From assembly GCA_018697195.1 (NCBI GenBank), contig CM031858.1, positions 85,765,046 through 85,829,045 of the forward strand: a DNA stretch of 64,000 bases. The letters are read 5' to 3'. Of the stretch, positions 36,701 to 49,686 are shown one piece after another (position 1 is the first letter of the stretch; the number at the start of each line of letters is the position of its first letter). The notes under the pieces were generated by a model. That model did not search any database, was not told where the DNA came from, and saw only the letters and a program-made list of their open reading frames with translations. The stretch is from Certhia americana (lineage: Eukaryota > Chordata > Aves > Passeriformes > Certhiidae). A program made the position numbers and the translations under genes.

Positions 36701-39700
36701 GTGAAAATTTCACAGGTAAACTGAAACCAAATAAAAAGATAATAAAAATGCAATTCCATTCAGAAGAAAAAAAAAAAAAAAAAAAAGCTCTGCTCTACAA
36801 GATAAATAGTGCCAACCCATCTAATTAAATCAAGGTACAACTTCCCTCTTTTGAAGTTTTATCACCCACTTCAGTGCAACCAGGATTTCATGAGCTTTCT
36901 TTAAACACCAATGTATGTCCTTGTTTTGTAGACATCAAAAAGAAAAATCTCTGCAAGTCTGAAAAAGCAATCTCTTAGGCTGCCAATCTAAAATAGTTAA
37001 ATTTAACAACTGACCAGAATTATCTGTCATCCCATTTCAACCCACCATAGTTTAACTAATCTTATTCTGTTTCTTTGATAAGCTTAAAACCCTCCAAATT
37101 TCATTTGATAAAGTTACATTATAACATCGAAATATCAGGTAAAGTTGTAATCTAAGACATGGCTGTTCTATTGTGGAAATGCAATACAGCACATGGGGTA
37201 AAATACTATTCAATTTCGAAGGAAAAGGGTAGGTAGGACAAAGCACTGTCCAATCTATAAGAAGATGTTCTTTGGTGCCTTCTGAGAGACATGTCATTAC
37301 AGTTATTAAAAAAAAGGAAAAAAAAAAAAAAAAAAACCAAACCAGATGAGGATGATATACCATCCTTCTGCAGGGTGAGTTCTGGGATGGTAAGCCCTTG
37401 TGTTGAGCATCTCCCAAAACACGAGAAGGGACACGTGCTACAAGCAAAGGAGGATTTCAGTTGTTTGGGTCTCTAGTTATAACTCTGACCTCTCCTGTAC
37501 TCCTTTGATACAGCGCCTTCCTACAATTTATCAGGTTGACTATTTCATCTACTGTTACTTGCTCATGTTATAGCACAAGTACTTCTGTTAAGTCTCTAAC
37601 TGAGTTTGGGGTTACATCTCTGGAATGAGGGCATTCTCTGCAAGGATCATCACACTGCCTTCTTCCCATGCTCATGGGTCCCACTGCTCCTCTCCCTCCT
37701 GTATATCAAACCAGCCTGTGCACAGTTACACAGCCAGAGATTTCTCTGCTATTGACATTCATAAAGGAGGAGAGGAATGGTTTCATATCTGCAGTTGAGT
37801 TTGCCTATGCTTCTAGGCATTTGATTGTTTAACAGCAAAAATTTAATCCTCTTGATCCTGTCCTTTGTAACAGGCCCAAGAGGAAGAATATTTTTCTGAT
37901 TACAGAGGGCAATCACTGGAGGTGAAATCCCTGACCTTGTTGAAATCAATGGTAAAATTCCATCAACTGACTTGTTCATCCTCTAATCCTTTTTAATCCT
38001 CCGTAGGACCAGATCAAATGCAATCTTTTAAACTGTACCCAGAAAAAAAGGGAAAGTCAGTGCAAATATTGGAGCATTTTGAAATTAATTTCCTCTTGCT
38101 CCTTCTACCTGACAGATGCACAACAACCACTGCCTAAGTGTTTTGTAGATTCAGCTTTTGACTCCTCTTTTTGTTGCTCTCTTAAAAGTATCTTGCAATA
38201 TTCTAAATCCCAAGCCAAAAAGGTCTGGTTCATTGTCAAATTATCCTGAAAAGAGAAAAACATGCATTTTATTAAACATTTCATGAGAAAAAAAAAGTCC
38301 AACAAAGGAAAGAACAGCTTACTTTACCACTTGAAGCTCCAACTCCATATGAGGCCTACTGAAAATTATATTCTCTGGCTTTGAGGACACAGAAATAATT
38401 TTAAAAATGGGACAAAAATACCTTTCTTTACATACTTCCCTGGTGTCACTAGCTTCACTTCTTTCCTGCTTCTCAATTAACCACCCATCAGCTAAACATA
38501 GTTAAGCTTTGGTTGGTAACTGAGGAAAAACTTAAGGTGAATTGACTCAGCCTGAAATATGAATTAAAAACTTGTTACCTGAACATCTCTTTTCTTCAAC
38601 CCAAGCCACACATCTGCAACCTCTTAAGACTACTCATAAAATTAAGAAACAAAGGATGAACAAATTTTACAGAAATCTTGTTACCAACTGAAACACAATA
38701 CATATCTACTTCGAATTGTATAGATGTTATTTAGGCTGCATAAAATTTGATGTATGTTTCTGTAGTTTGGTTAAATATGCACCACAGCAGCATGATAATC
38801 CTATGAAAAATTAAATACATCCTTCTCATCTGCCCTGCAATATCTGATACACTTCTGTGGTAGCTACTACTGACGGTTTTGCATTTAAATCATAGTACAA
38901 GAACTGTGATTTTTGACATAACCTCAGCATAAGTGACACCATAATTTAATGTTATGGGCTGATTTAGGGCTTTCTGTTTAGTATTTTTAAAAATATTTTA
39001 GATGGTTCATATTTAAATAATAAGTATCATTAGTCCCTAGTCCCTTCCCACAGCCTTGAAACCATAAGCTATTCTGCTTATGCAATGATGCTTTTCTAAA
39101 AGGGGAGAGTACAGCTAACAAGAGTGCTGTTTTCAATAGCTTTCCCCCATCCCCCAGAGCAGAAAGTCATTTAAAAATGTACTTGTTCCTTTACTTCAAC
39201 TTTATTCTGGCTGTATTATAAATATTTAATTTGTTAGCTAGTGTTTTCTTGTGCCAATATTTGGGGTTGGAGAAATATTTAGAATATCACCTCTCATTAT
39301 ATGTGGACTGTGGTTGGCTCTGCAGTCTCAAACAACTGGAGATCAGAGGCAGAATTTACCAAGAGATAAGGTGAAAAGTCATGAGGCCTCCTCCTGCACC
39401 TTACTGTTCAAACTTTAATCAACTCTCAGAGAAATAAATAATAAGGCAAGAGTTAGCTGAGATTTGAATTTGACAAGGGAAATTTGAATGACAAGGTGCT
39501 GCAACTTGAATGACATGGGGTTAGGAAAATGTCAGATTCCACCCTGATATCACTCCATCAAACAGCCATCTGTCCTTTCCAGTTCAAGCCTTTCAAGTTA
39601 AAATAGATCTGAACTGAAATCTCACAAAGGTCAAGGCTAACCAAACTGGAGTTACTTTATTCCAGACAGAGATATTAAATGCTTGGTTTCCCATTATAGG

Positions 39701-42700
39701 ATTGTGTTGACTCTGTTGACAAAGACAAGTGCACCAATTTCAGAAGCATTTGATTCACCTGACTTTCGTTAGCACTCTTTCTGAATCACACTGGTATACT
39801 CCACTATTTTCATTTTCAGATTTTTTTAAAATTTGAAATTACAACTTTTGATATTTCAGAAAAACCAGGGAAATATGTAAATCAATTTTACTTTTTGTAA
39901 AAGACTCCATTTCTAAACATAAGACACCATCAATTTTTCAGCAGCAAGAAAACAAAGAGCAAAGTTATAAACATTGAATATCTTATTTTTTGTTTCTTCT
40001 GTTTGGGGGTCAAAATCTGCTCACAGTGAAACAAAAATATCTTCCTTAAAATTCTTTAAAGGACAATTTTTCTTTTTAAAAAAAATGAATAAAGTAAAAC
40101 ACTGAGGGAAGCTGTATCCCTTTAAAGAATGGGAAAGAGCCGCCTATGGCTTTCTCCTCACCACATTGGGATTAATGAGTGTTTTGCCTCTTTCCTATAG
40201 ACTTTTTGTATTTCAGCAGTGAGCATGCAAGGTAGAGGAGAGTCAAGACCTTGACTTACAAAATACTCTACAGAGCTGCATCTGATTCCTTTAATGTGCA
40301 AGTAACCAATAAAAATCAGTGGAGTTATGTGTCTATAAAACTGATATAAGGATGAAGAAATCTGACCCTATACATTGTGATCCCAGTGTAACAGGAACAG
40401 ACAGCTCAATTCTTGGAACTCCTCTTCACTGAATGCTAACTGCGCTTGCTTTTCAAAACTTTTCAGACTTCTAAAATCTAAAATGAGACTGCATTGTGCA
40501 TAATAACAAAGTAGCAATCACATCATGTTTAAAATAAAATAGTTCTTGCACTTTGGGATTAGCAAAACCCAGACATAGTGGTTTAAAAATGGAACTCATG
40601 TTTTTTTTCCTTTTGCTCTTTCTCTCTCTCATATCAGAAGTCAGCGGGGGGTTGGAAACTCATTTCTGGGGCCACATGAGGAGAAAAGAGGGAAGAAGAG
40701 GTGAACAGAACATGTTTGCTCTGTTTGAAGTAATGTGGGTTTATGATGAAAGTACTGCTTTTGGGCTCTGGATGAACATAAAGTTGTTGCTTTATGTTCA
40801 AGTGCAAAATTAAAGCTTGACTGCAAAATACTAAATTTACAGCTAAAAGACAACATTATGAGTTACACCTCGGAACTCTTCAGTGTCAAGTTCAGATGCT
40901 CACATTGCCTACATGCTGGATGCAGACTAAGACATAGTGCCCTATCTCCTCTGTGCCCTGGCATGTGCAGGAGGGAAACCTGGATGAACAAGAGAGCTGC
41001 ACTATGCACTCATGTAAAACCATATGCAGAGTCAGAGTGACCAGGATCTTGGTGTACACCCAAAAAGAGCCTGCCTGCACTGTCCCCTGCTACCCTCCAC
41101 CCCATGATGGAGTGTTTTGTTTGGTGATTTTTGTGATTTTCTGTTCCTGTTCCTTCCTAGGAGCCAAGAAAACTAAAGTACATTAGAGTGATGCTTCTGG
41201 AGGTATAGTCCTCCTGGCTCATAAATTCTCTGTCTTGACAAGTGCTCATCCTTTTTTACGGTTCTAAGTAACATGAAGAAGGTGACTGCAAGAATAGTTT
41301 TATAGCAGTTTTGCTATTTGTTAGGATGCTACTTCAAATCTGTTGAGCTACTAATGCCTTTACATTTGGAAGTAATCAACTTCTATAAACTTCACTTTAC
41401 ATGTGTTTTCTCCACAATGTTTAGTGTGTGACTGGAAAATCATTTGAAATGTCAAAGGGCTTAATAAAGAAAAATATTTTGCTATTGTATTTAAGATGAA
41501 ATAATGTAAGAGAATAAAATAAACTTATTTAATAAGGAAATTATTATATATTAGAATAACAGTACTATGATGTGGACATAATCCAAATGGATTACAGCAT
41601 TGACAGCAGAATGTGGAGAAGACTTCAACTCAGCAGCCTTCGTGAAATCTCTCTCTCTCTTCCCTTCTTCCTTTCTCTGGAAAAATTCTGAGGCTTAACT
41701 GAATCATGCAACTGTCAAGCAGAAAGACTAACCCCTCCTCTCTGCAAGGACAGCCACATGTAGCAACCGTGACTTTTTCATAAGCATCTGGCACTGTAAG
41801 CATCTCAGCCTAGCTCCACAGTCGCTCTTAGGAGGCCAGTGAGTCATACCCCTACTTCAAGTCTCTAAGAAAACTGACATGAGCTGCTTCATCTTCATTC
41901 AGAGCTGCTCCCCAGGCAGATTAATCACCTTCAGGACCACTAGCTTTTGAGATATAGGCATCATTTAAGCATTTCTACACTCATCCTTGTGTTTCTACAT
42001 TCATTCTTATAATACTGAAGTCATGCAATTTGTTCAGTCCACAACAATATTCTTAAGTATTTGTATAGTCATTTGACTTCAATTTGATTTATTTTTTCCA
42101 AAGAAAAGTGCTCATTGTTTCAAATAGGACAGGTGGAAAAAAAACCAGACAAATAATTTAAGCAAGATGATTTTAAGTCTTTGGCTTTTTGGGTGTTAAA
42201 TCCCTGTAACTGGAAGGTAACCATTCCAAGCACAGTCCAGAGAATGTCACATCAGTTCTTACTGGTGGTATAGAAAGGGACTAGAGGCATTAGTTTTCTC
42301 ACTTGTGGATTTCTTAGATATATTTTGTCATTGGCCAGTAGCCAAACACATTAGAAAAAAATTAGTGAATTCTCACAGAAGTGATGTGAGCTGATATTTT
42401 GCAATTTATGTAAGTTACAGGCAACAACAGTGACCAGATTAATTAAAAACATTTTAACCACCGAGACATCAGTGTATTCCCAGTAAAGATACTCTGTGTT
42501 CAAGGTAGTACAAATGAGATGAGAGGCTTTCTCTGGAGCATGAAAAAAGGAATCTACCTGTTGACATTCTTAAGCCAGATTCCTGCTGAAGAGATGTCTT
42601 TGTCTAACCACAGACAGAAGCAGAGGGAGGGTACGGGATTCTCCAATTCTCATCTCTGATGTAGTCATTATCCTTCTCACAGAAAGGACACAAGAGCCAA

Positions 42701-43124
42701 GTCTTCCAATCAGAAAATTTCTTGCACCACTCAGAGATCCCAGAAGAAAAGCATCTTGGAGGAACTTTCCATTTCTCCACAGACAGATCAGGGAATGACT
42801 TCCTCCTTTATCTCAAAGCATAAGGCTCTTCATTCCACCACAACGCTATAAAGAACCTATATTTTATCCTTTGACTGAGATCTGAGCAAGCATTTCATCT
42901 ATTTTGACAACTGGTTAAAATTTGTAAGTGGAAATCCCTAGGAAATCTGTAGGAAGGATTTTGAGTCTTTGTCTGATCTTCTTCAACCAAAAATCTAGAT
43001 AGATGAATAGATACTCATTATCAAATGAGTATCTATTAATCTATCTAATAAAATTAATGGATTTGTTTTCAACAGCAACCATGCTTAATATTTCCCTCTG
43101 TGTTACTATCTGGTTATTAAAATT
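33739..43124. other. AT-rich unique sequence
   Basis: About 9.4 kb with no supported gene. A runs lie at 36767-36786 and about 37319-37336. The 131-codon minus-strand frame at 37052-37447 crosses one A run and has no domain. The block 34250-35110 looks compositionally like conserved noncoding DNA (no repeats, words such as CAGTCAATATGAGATGATAA). Other open frames are short and featureless. Confidence 0.45.
36767..36786 (+). repeat. Poly(A) run, 20 bases
   Basis: Twenty A in a row following CAGAAG. No retroposon body is recognised upstream. Confidence 0.9.
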
Positions 43125-43169
43125 GTTAGAGAGATGCCTCTGTTCGAATTAAGGTATAAACCATGTCAA

Positions 43170-43213
43170 AGGCAATAGTATGGACTTTATTTAACATTAA
43201 ATGGGGCGGAGGG

Positions 43214-43253
<40 letters not shown>

Positions 43254-43290
43254 AGAAAGAGAAAAAAAAGGCAGGGAGAGAAAGAGAGTG
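43170..43290. repeat. (GA)n microsatellite and flanking purine tract
   Basis: About 18 GA dinucleotides (43223-43249) lie in a wider GA/GGAGA tract. On the minus strand, a poly(A)-type signal TTAAATAAAGTCC (about 43178-43190) lies just downstream of the TC run. That order would suit the end of an LTR or retroposon, but no boundaries are visible. The 88-codon minus-strand frame over 43126-43392 is mainly the Ser/Leu translation of the TC run. Confidence 0.9.
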
Positions 43291-43576
43291 ATGAAGAGAC
43301 AGATTAATTAGAAAACCACCACTCTGTGGATCCCAATGGCACCCTGTTGATCCTCTTCTGGTTTTCTTGACGGGGAGGGCCAAACAAAACATAAAATTCT
43401 ATTAATTTATATACATTTGGACCATATGAAAATGCCCAGGTATCTCCCCTGCTGGAGGACAAGTTTGACACTTTTTCTTGCAACAGACTGGATCAGTTGC
43501 ATCCCTGTGCACCAATGTATTGTTTTTGCATGGCCTGGTTTTTGATAGCAGAGGGGCTACAAAAATAGCTCCTGTG

Positions 43577-43596
43577 GGAAGCTGGTGGAAGCTTCC
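43577..43596 (+). promoter_or_regulatory. Hairpin in LTR A U3
   Basis: GGAAGCT and AGCTTCC flank a 6-base loop. The same palindrome, with a different loop, is at 49747-49766 in LTR B, so it is a family feature and may be a protein-binding site in U3. Confidence 0.6.
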
Positions 43597-43657
43597 ACTG
43601 TGTCCAACAGAGCCAATCTCTGATGGCTCTGAAGGTGGACCTGCTGCTGGCCAAAAC

Positions 43658-43706
43658 TGGGCCAATGAGAGAGATTCATAATGCCTCTGTGATGACATAT
43701 TTAAGA
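43658..43706 (+). promoter_or_regulatory. LTR A core promoter (CCAAT and TATA-like boxes)
   Basis: GGGCCAATGAG places CCAAT at 43662-43666. About 35 bp downstream, ACATATTTAAGAAG gives a TATA-like box at 43698-43705. The spacing is right for a retroviral U3 promoter, so transcription would start near 43730 and run rightward. Activity is inferred from layout only. Confidence 0.6.
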
Positions 43707-43900
43707 AGAAAATCAAAACAAAGTCACGAGGTTTTTGCTTCTAGTCAGAAAAGGGGAAGCGGTGAGAATTTGTGAGGGAAAACATCATGGTCACACCAAG
43801 GTCAGTGGAGAAAGAGGGGTAGGAGGTGCTCCAGGCACCAGAGCTGAGGTTCCTCTGCAGGTCATGGTGAGACCATGGTAAGGCAGTTGTGCCCCTGCAG

Positions 43901-44020
43901 CCCATGGGTATCCACAGGGGATGTAGAGATCCACCCACAGCCTGTGAGGATGCATGGGGGATGCAGAAATCCACCCACAGCCCCTGGGGATCCATGGGGG
44001 ATGTAGAGATCCACCCACAG
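43901..44020 (+). repeat. Minisatellite in LTR A, 3 x 40 bp
   Basis: Three head-to-tail 40-bp units (43901, 43941, 43981), each ending in GATCCACCCACAG or AAATCCACCCACAG, are followed by a partial fourth unit starting CCCATGGGAG. LTR B has no such array, so it expanded in copy A or in its subfamily. Confidence 0.93.
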
Positions 44021-44689
44021 CCCATGGGAGAAGTGCCCATGATGGAGCAGGTAGATGCCTGGAGGAGGCTGTGATCCAGTGGGAGACCCAGTGGAGAGGG
44101 GGCACCCCTGTTTCCAGGCTGAAGCAGCCTGTCCTTGGATGACTGCACCCCATAGAAAGAGAGACCCACATTGCAGCAGTTTGGGAGGACTGTCGGCCCA
44201 TGGGGGGCAATCCATGCTGCAGCAGGTGTGGTTTGGCTGCTGCTTGTGAGTGGACCCATGCTGGAGAATTTCCCTGAGAACTGTCTCCTGTGGGGAGGAT
44301 CCCACAGCCTCACAGGGGAAGGACTCCTCTCCCAGAGCAACAGAAAAAAATCTCAGTGATGGACTGACCAAAACCCCTACGCTTTGTCTCCCTGTGCTGT
44401 CATGGGGAAAGAAGGGAGGGGCTGGGAGGAAAGAAGTGTTTTAAGGGCTTATTTTACTTCTCATTATCCTCCTCTGATTCTGTTAATAACACATTTCACT
44501 TTGCAGTTTAAGTTAAGCCTGTTTTGCCCTTGAAGTGTTTCTCCTGGTCCTTGTCTCACTCATGAAGCCTTCGTTAATTTTTTTCCTCTCTCCTCTGCTC
44601 AGTTGTGGCAGGGGAGGGTGAGCGAGTGACTCTTGTGGGTTCCTGACATCGGGCCAGTGTTTAACGACAACAATCACATGCATCTTCTG

Positions 44690-45070
44690 GTGCAAAGCTT
44701 CAGGTGTGAGTCTGGGGAGCACTTTGGGGTCTTTGATGGTTTATTCTCAGCTGCTCTAATGTGAATGTCCCATGATGTAGCCTTCCAGGGGTGTGGGAGT
44801 TTTACAACTGAGCCGGTTTGCATAACCAAGCATGGATGTTCACTTCCTCTGACAAGAGGTAATGCCACACACCCAAAACTGTCCTCCCCTCTTTGTTGGG
44901 GGTGTGCATGTGCAAACCTGGCCTCAGCACATGAGTCTGTGGATTATGGCCTCTCCCACTCCAAACCCAGCCAGAACCGATTTTCAGGACAGCTGCTGTG
45001 TTGGCCTTCTTGTGGATGCATTCTTGTCCTTCAGCCTTGTTAACTTCCCCTAGACCTGAGATACTTGGCA
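44690..45070 (-). mobile_element. Possible second LTR fragment (minus strand)
   Basis: This segment beside LTR A is more GC-rich than the AT-rich background. On the minus strand it shows GTTATGCAAACC, then ACTCCCACACCCCTGG, then the poly(A)-type signal GAGAATAAACCATC (about 44742-44755), and a tail toward 44690. The order resembles U3-R-U5. No second copy, termini or duplication could be recognised, so identity and ends are uncertain. Confidence 0.35.
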
Positions 45071-48000
45071 AATAGTGTCACCTCATGTTCCCTTGGGTGG
45101 CTTAACTCACAGTCCAAAGGTCCAGTCAGGAGTTCTATTCAGGGAGGAGCTGGCTTCAGTGGTCGCTTATTCAAACAGTTTTGCCATAATGGGCAGAAAG
45201 TGCTTCATAACAGTGTTTAAGCCATTAAGTGTAACATTTCAGGCTCTCACACTCTGTCCTAAATATCTGTGTTATATCTGAAAGTCCAGTTTTCAAATTT
45301 CAGGAACCTGTAGCATTTACGTTGTTTAAATGAGATTGGCTGTCACACCATTTTTCAGGGCAGGAATATATCAATTAACACCATTTTTATGCATCCTTTG
45401 GAGGTCACAGTCATTTTGTGAATTGTGTAAACTGAAAAAATTTGAAACTGTAGTTTGATCAAATAAGTTCTGATTTATTTGGGTTGAGAGCATATAGTGT
45501 CATCACTGCAATTTCTCTCTATATTGCAAAGATTATTGCTCAAAACATTACAGCTGAAGCAATACCAGTGTTATTTTTGAAATACCTCAGTAGCTTTGTA
45601 ACTCTTATTTTTCAACCGTAGAAATATGCTGTTTATTAGGTCTAAAAAGAAAAAAAATTCTTGGCCTATTTAAAAATACATATAAACTCAAAACTGAATG
45701 TATTTTTTTTTAGGTTCAGATTCATTCTGAATATGATTCTGCATATTATAAATCTTTCTGAAATATTGTTTCACTGATGAGTTACCACAGATACCAAGCT
45801 GTTAGGCTGCTTAAAAAATCAACAGTAGATAGGAAAACATGTCCAAAAATACAGCCTTGGCAATGTCAGAGCACACTGGTGGTCCTTTTCCTCTCTAATA
45901 CTACTAGAGAACAATAATAATCAGTAACATAGAGAACAGTAATATACTAGAGAACAACCAACAATAATTGAGTAAGAACTAAAAAAAACAGTGAAAGAAA
46001 AAATAAATTTCCATCACCGTCTTCTGGGATTGAAATGCTGCTGAGCAATACTATCCCTCATTAGTACTTCATATGGGGTAGAATTGCTTCAGTATTTCTC
46101 AACAAGCAAAAACAAAGGCTGAACCATATTAGTAATTGCATTCTCAACAGAAAAACTACCCATCCTAGATGTTTGCACTGTCATATTGCCATTCTCAGTC
46201 TGTGATGGGCTAACCTTGGCTTGGGGATGATTGGAGAGACAGCAAGCACTGCACAACAGTGTGCAAAGCCTCTTTCTAGTTCCAAAACTAAACCACAGCA
46301 TTATGAGGGCTGCTGTGGGAAAACTTAAATCCATCCTAGCCAGACCTAATGCACAGTCTCAGAAAAAAAAAAAAAAAAAAATGGTTAGTGGATTATGATT
46401 AGGAATGTTTTCTTCTCTTACAAAAAAAAAACTGGATGAAGAGCACAAGTAATTGCTACCTACTAATTAAAATAACAGGAGAGAGTCATCAGAGAATAGC
46501 TGGAGAGCTACAAACACCTGTCTTATTTCTTATTCCCTAATGGAGTATAGTAGCTTTCTGGTCAGTCATAACCACTGTTTCCCCTTAAATCAGTATCACC
46601 ATGAAACACGCACAGGTAACTTGTTCTGTGACCTGGAGACCCAGGAAAATTGAAGACTGACTTGTGGGTTTTTTTCTCAATAAAGTATTCAGAGCTATAA
46701 TTTGGCTGAGTTTGTCCTTTCTCTTGCAACTCATCTTTATGTGTGCTTTTTTCTGGGATCAGCAGGTTGTACTGAGAAACAAGCAGTCATTCCCATAGCT
46801 TGCTACTCTGCTCTTGGTGTCAGGAATATTTGCAGAAAGTGCAATGATATAAATGACCAGCTGGGAAGGGGAGGATTCCTTAAGAAGGAGTTCTCAGCTC
46901 TTCTTTCAGGGCATCCCATATCAGCTTGGGAATCTATGGCACTCTAAATTCTGACCTATTTTTTGTTCATTTGGGAGCTTGGTTTCTTTGTTTGTTTGTT
47001 TGTTTTTTAATTGGTGATATCTCCACCTCTTGAGAGGAGCTGTTATCTTCACTGGTCACATATGTATTATATGTTCAAATATCAGATGATTAAACAATGA
47101 TCTGGGACTAGATTTTTTGTAGTGTTCATACCTTTTCCTTCATAAAGATACATCAAATACTAACTGTAGCAAAGGTCACGCAACATGAACCAGTTTCATT
47201 CTTAGCTACATTAAGGGATTATCTCCCATTTTCTGTTCCTGTTCCTGACAATGTGTACTCTAACTAGTGTGTTAAACATCTACTGAATCTCTTCCTCTCC
47301 TGGCAGGTGATTTCTTTCAAGTCTTTGGGGACAATATCAGTGTCTGCAAAGTCACTAGAACAGAAGCCTTCCATTTCAAAGGGACTTCATGGTACAACCT
47401 GTGGTCTTAAGGTTAATTAATCATCAGCATATCCTTTCTACCATCTGTAATATTTTTGTTCCCATCTCTTCAGTTTATTATGCTTATTTAATATTATCAC
47501 CACTTTCTGGGCAAGAAAGTCAACATGTTCTATCATCTTGTTCCATGTTCTCCCCTTGTTCACACCTTATAACATCTGTTTCTATTCATTGTTCTTGTGT
47601 CAAAGAACATAAACCTTCCATTCCATTTCCCATCACATAAAAACAATATGTATGTACTATCTCATTAACAGAGATAGAGAAGTAAACAGAACTTTGACCT
47701 GTAGATGGGCCCTCAGGTCAGTGACAAACCAAATCAAAAATTCACGTAGCTCACTTTAAGAATGACAGGTGAAAATCAGTGACCTTTCAAGCCCTTATTT
47801 TGCAAGGCCATATAGCCATAAAAACCTGTGTTGAGAGGCCTGGCACAAAAATTAACCATAAATAGGATGTAAAAGGTATCATTGTCTACAAATTATACTC
47901 ACTTCCATTACTGCAGTAGGAAAAGTGGACCAATTAGACTCCTTTTCAGTGGAGTGATCTTACAAGATCCAGAAAAGACCTTTAATTTACAGTGAAAAAA

Positions 48001-48146
48001 AAAATCTAAGGATTTTATAATTGAGTGTAGATTTTGTTTTGGTCCAAAATTTTACTGTTATTTGATTTCGCTGTTATTTAATGTCACCAAAAGACAATCT
48101 CAGAAAATGTAAAATACACTCACTTCTCTGAAAACAGCACAGTAAC
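45071..48146. other. AT-rich unique sequence
   Basis: No gene or transposon is supported over about 3.1 kb. A 19-base A run lies at 46363-46381 and a (GTTT)n run near 46990. Open frames of 80-odd codons show no domain. Confidence 0.5.
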
Positions 48147-48652
48147 TGACACAATGCCGGATTTTCCCCCAGCACTGGGCCGAGAGTGGGCTGCTCTCAG
48201 AAAGCAATGCAGGCTGAGACGCAGCTGCAGGGCTTGTTCTCTACGGCACAGGGTGTCAAACATCGAGAATTGGAACAAAGAATAGGAAGGGATCTTTCAT
48301 GTGGTTCCCCAAAGAAGCTTATTTCAAGACAGAAGTATGGATAAAAATGAAAATCATCATGGTGCACAATCTTTTAACCGGGGGAGGTACAAGGGGAGGG
48401 TACAATTCTTTAACCAATAGGTAAGAGGAGGGGAGGAGTACAAGGTGGGGTGTTCTTTTACATTCACCAGGGAGGGACTGCATGGGAGGGGAACAGGTCA
48501 TGTGGGCCAGTGGAGCATCCAGGATGAGGGGATTTCCAAAGGGGAGATACAAGCAGGGGCTTGGCATAAGAAAGGATTGACATCTAGGCAGGGAATATTC
48601 TGGAATAAGGGGCAGGGTTGGGGTAGGACTGACAGCTAAGTCAGAGGATACA
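48147..48652 (-). mobile_element. Probable 3' LTR of an endogenous retrovirus (minus strand)
   Basis: Read on the minus strand this C/T-rich segment has promoter order: an inverted CCAAT word (CCTATTGG, about 48416), a TATA-like GGTTAAAAG (about 48375), a poly(A)-type signal TGAAATAAGC (about 48317) and a GC-rich U5 ending near GGCATTGTGTCA at 48147. The start, near TGTATCCTCTG around 48650, is a guess. No second copy or target duplication was found. Many short A/T/G-rich direct repeats (GGGAGG, TACAAGG) lie in the U3 part. Confidence 0.5.
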
Positions 48653-48654
48653 AT

Positions 48655-48858
48655 TTAGCTTGAATCAACAACATGGGGGTAAATAGGAACTAACCATTGC
48701 AAACTGTTAAAGAAAAAATACACCACAACAAGTAACAATATAAAAGCACGTACAACGGGTAGAGCATAATTTTTGCCATAATTATAAGGCAAACTTCCAT
48801 CTTCCCCATCCTTGCCCCCCCAAAATGTAGCTTTTCCACTCTTTCCCTTTGAAATCAA
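48655..48858 (-). pseudogene. Possible retroviral envelope 3' remnant
   Basis: A 67-codon minus-strand open frame ends just upstream of the probable LTR. Its second half has a strongly hydrophobic stretch (AFILLLVVVYFFF) followed by a short tail, the layout of an envelope transmembrane anchor before the 3' LTR. I recognise no fusion peptide, immunosuppressive region or CX6CC motif upstream, and another frame over the same bases is also hydrophobic. It may be chance next to the LTR. Confidence 0.25.
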
Positions 48859-49686
48859 CTGGTATTATTACCAGCCTCTTTGTTAGATTTCTCTTTCATA
48901 AAAAGATTTTCTCTATTTTCTGTGAAAAGAGTTGAACAAATGATTTCAGGGGCCTTTCCCATAGACATTGACAATGAATCCATTTAACAAAACAATATAT
49001 GAAGGGAGACTGTTAATTTTGAATGGACATTAACAATTGAAATAGTTCTTATAATTCAGTTATAATTCATACTATAAGATGAACCTGTGGTAGTAATATG
49101 GGACTAGATTTCCCTTGGTGCTCTGTCACATAACCCCATCTAAACTCTTCTTAAGTAACAAGAATAGTTCCTCAAATATTAAAATATTCTATCAAAACCT
49201 GGGCATTCAGATTGAACTAGCATGACATGTACCTAAATTGACTTTTCGTTTGATTTTTGTGTTTCTGTACAAAACAGTTATCTCTCAGCCCATGGGAAAG
49301 TACAGGCAGTTATCTCAAAATATGGATAAGATAAAGATCTTCAATATTACTTGCATTATCAGGTTTCTATTTACTGTGATCTTTTTTTTGTTTTCTAAAA
49401 GATGGTGGAAATATGACTGCCTAAAAGTAGTATCATGAGATTTTTCAGGGGACGCTTTTTGTAATTTGCAGAATATTCTATGTACTTTACATGGTATGAC
49501 TAGAGAGTCACAAAAAAAAAAAAAAGAAAAGCAAATAAAAGCATTTTATTTATTGAAGCAAGCTTTTGCAGTTATTTTTCACTCCAAGGTACCTAAATAT
49601 AATAATTTGTCACCGCAATAATTTTCAGTCTTAGATATTTATTACATACACACACAAGAATAAAAAAAAAAAACAAACAACCCATA
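48859..49686. other. AT-rich unique sequence
   Basis: No feature recognised apart from short A runs near 49512 and 49662. Confidence 0.5.

Larger units (their letters stand above)
43516..44672 (+). mobile_element. Solo LTR A of an avian endogenous retrovirus family
   Basis: About 1.16 kb, homologous to 49687-50773 in the same orientation. Shared landmarks in order are a start at TGTATTG, a GGAAGCT/AGCTTCC hairpin (43577-43596), a GCTGGCC then GGGCCAAT box, a TATTTAAG TATA-like box, repeated CATGCTGGAG and GGAGCAGG words, GAGAACTGTCTCCT, CTTCTCATTATCCTCCTCTG, and an end near TTTAACGACAACA. The poly(A) signal of the family is decayed to GTTAATAACA here. A 40-bp minisatellite lies inside. Many open frames on both strands are products of the repeated G/C-rich body. 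No primer-binding site or gag follows, so this is a solo LTR. No clean target duplication was found, so the ends are approximate. Confidence 0.85.

Noticed and set aside
37052..37447. 131-codon minus-strand frame
   Set aside because: Crosses a long A run that becomes a Phe run; no domain.
40553..41186. Cluster of short frames near 41 kb as possible exons
   Set aside because: No consistent frame, splice-site pairing or protein motif.
43741..44371. Frames of up to 199 codons in LTR A
   Set aside because: They are open in several frames and both strands because of the 40-bp repeat and G/C-rich LTR body; none resembles gag, pol or env.
44673..49686. Interior of a single provirus between LTR A and LTR B
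   Set aside because: No primer-binding site follows LTR A and no retroviral coding blocks in the plus direction were recognised; the LTR copies have also diverged in structure.
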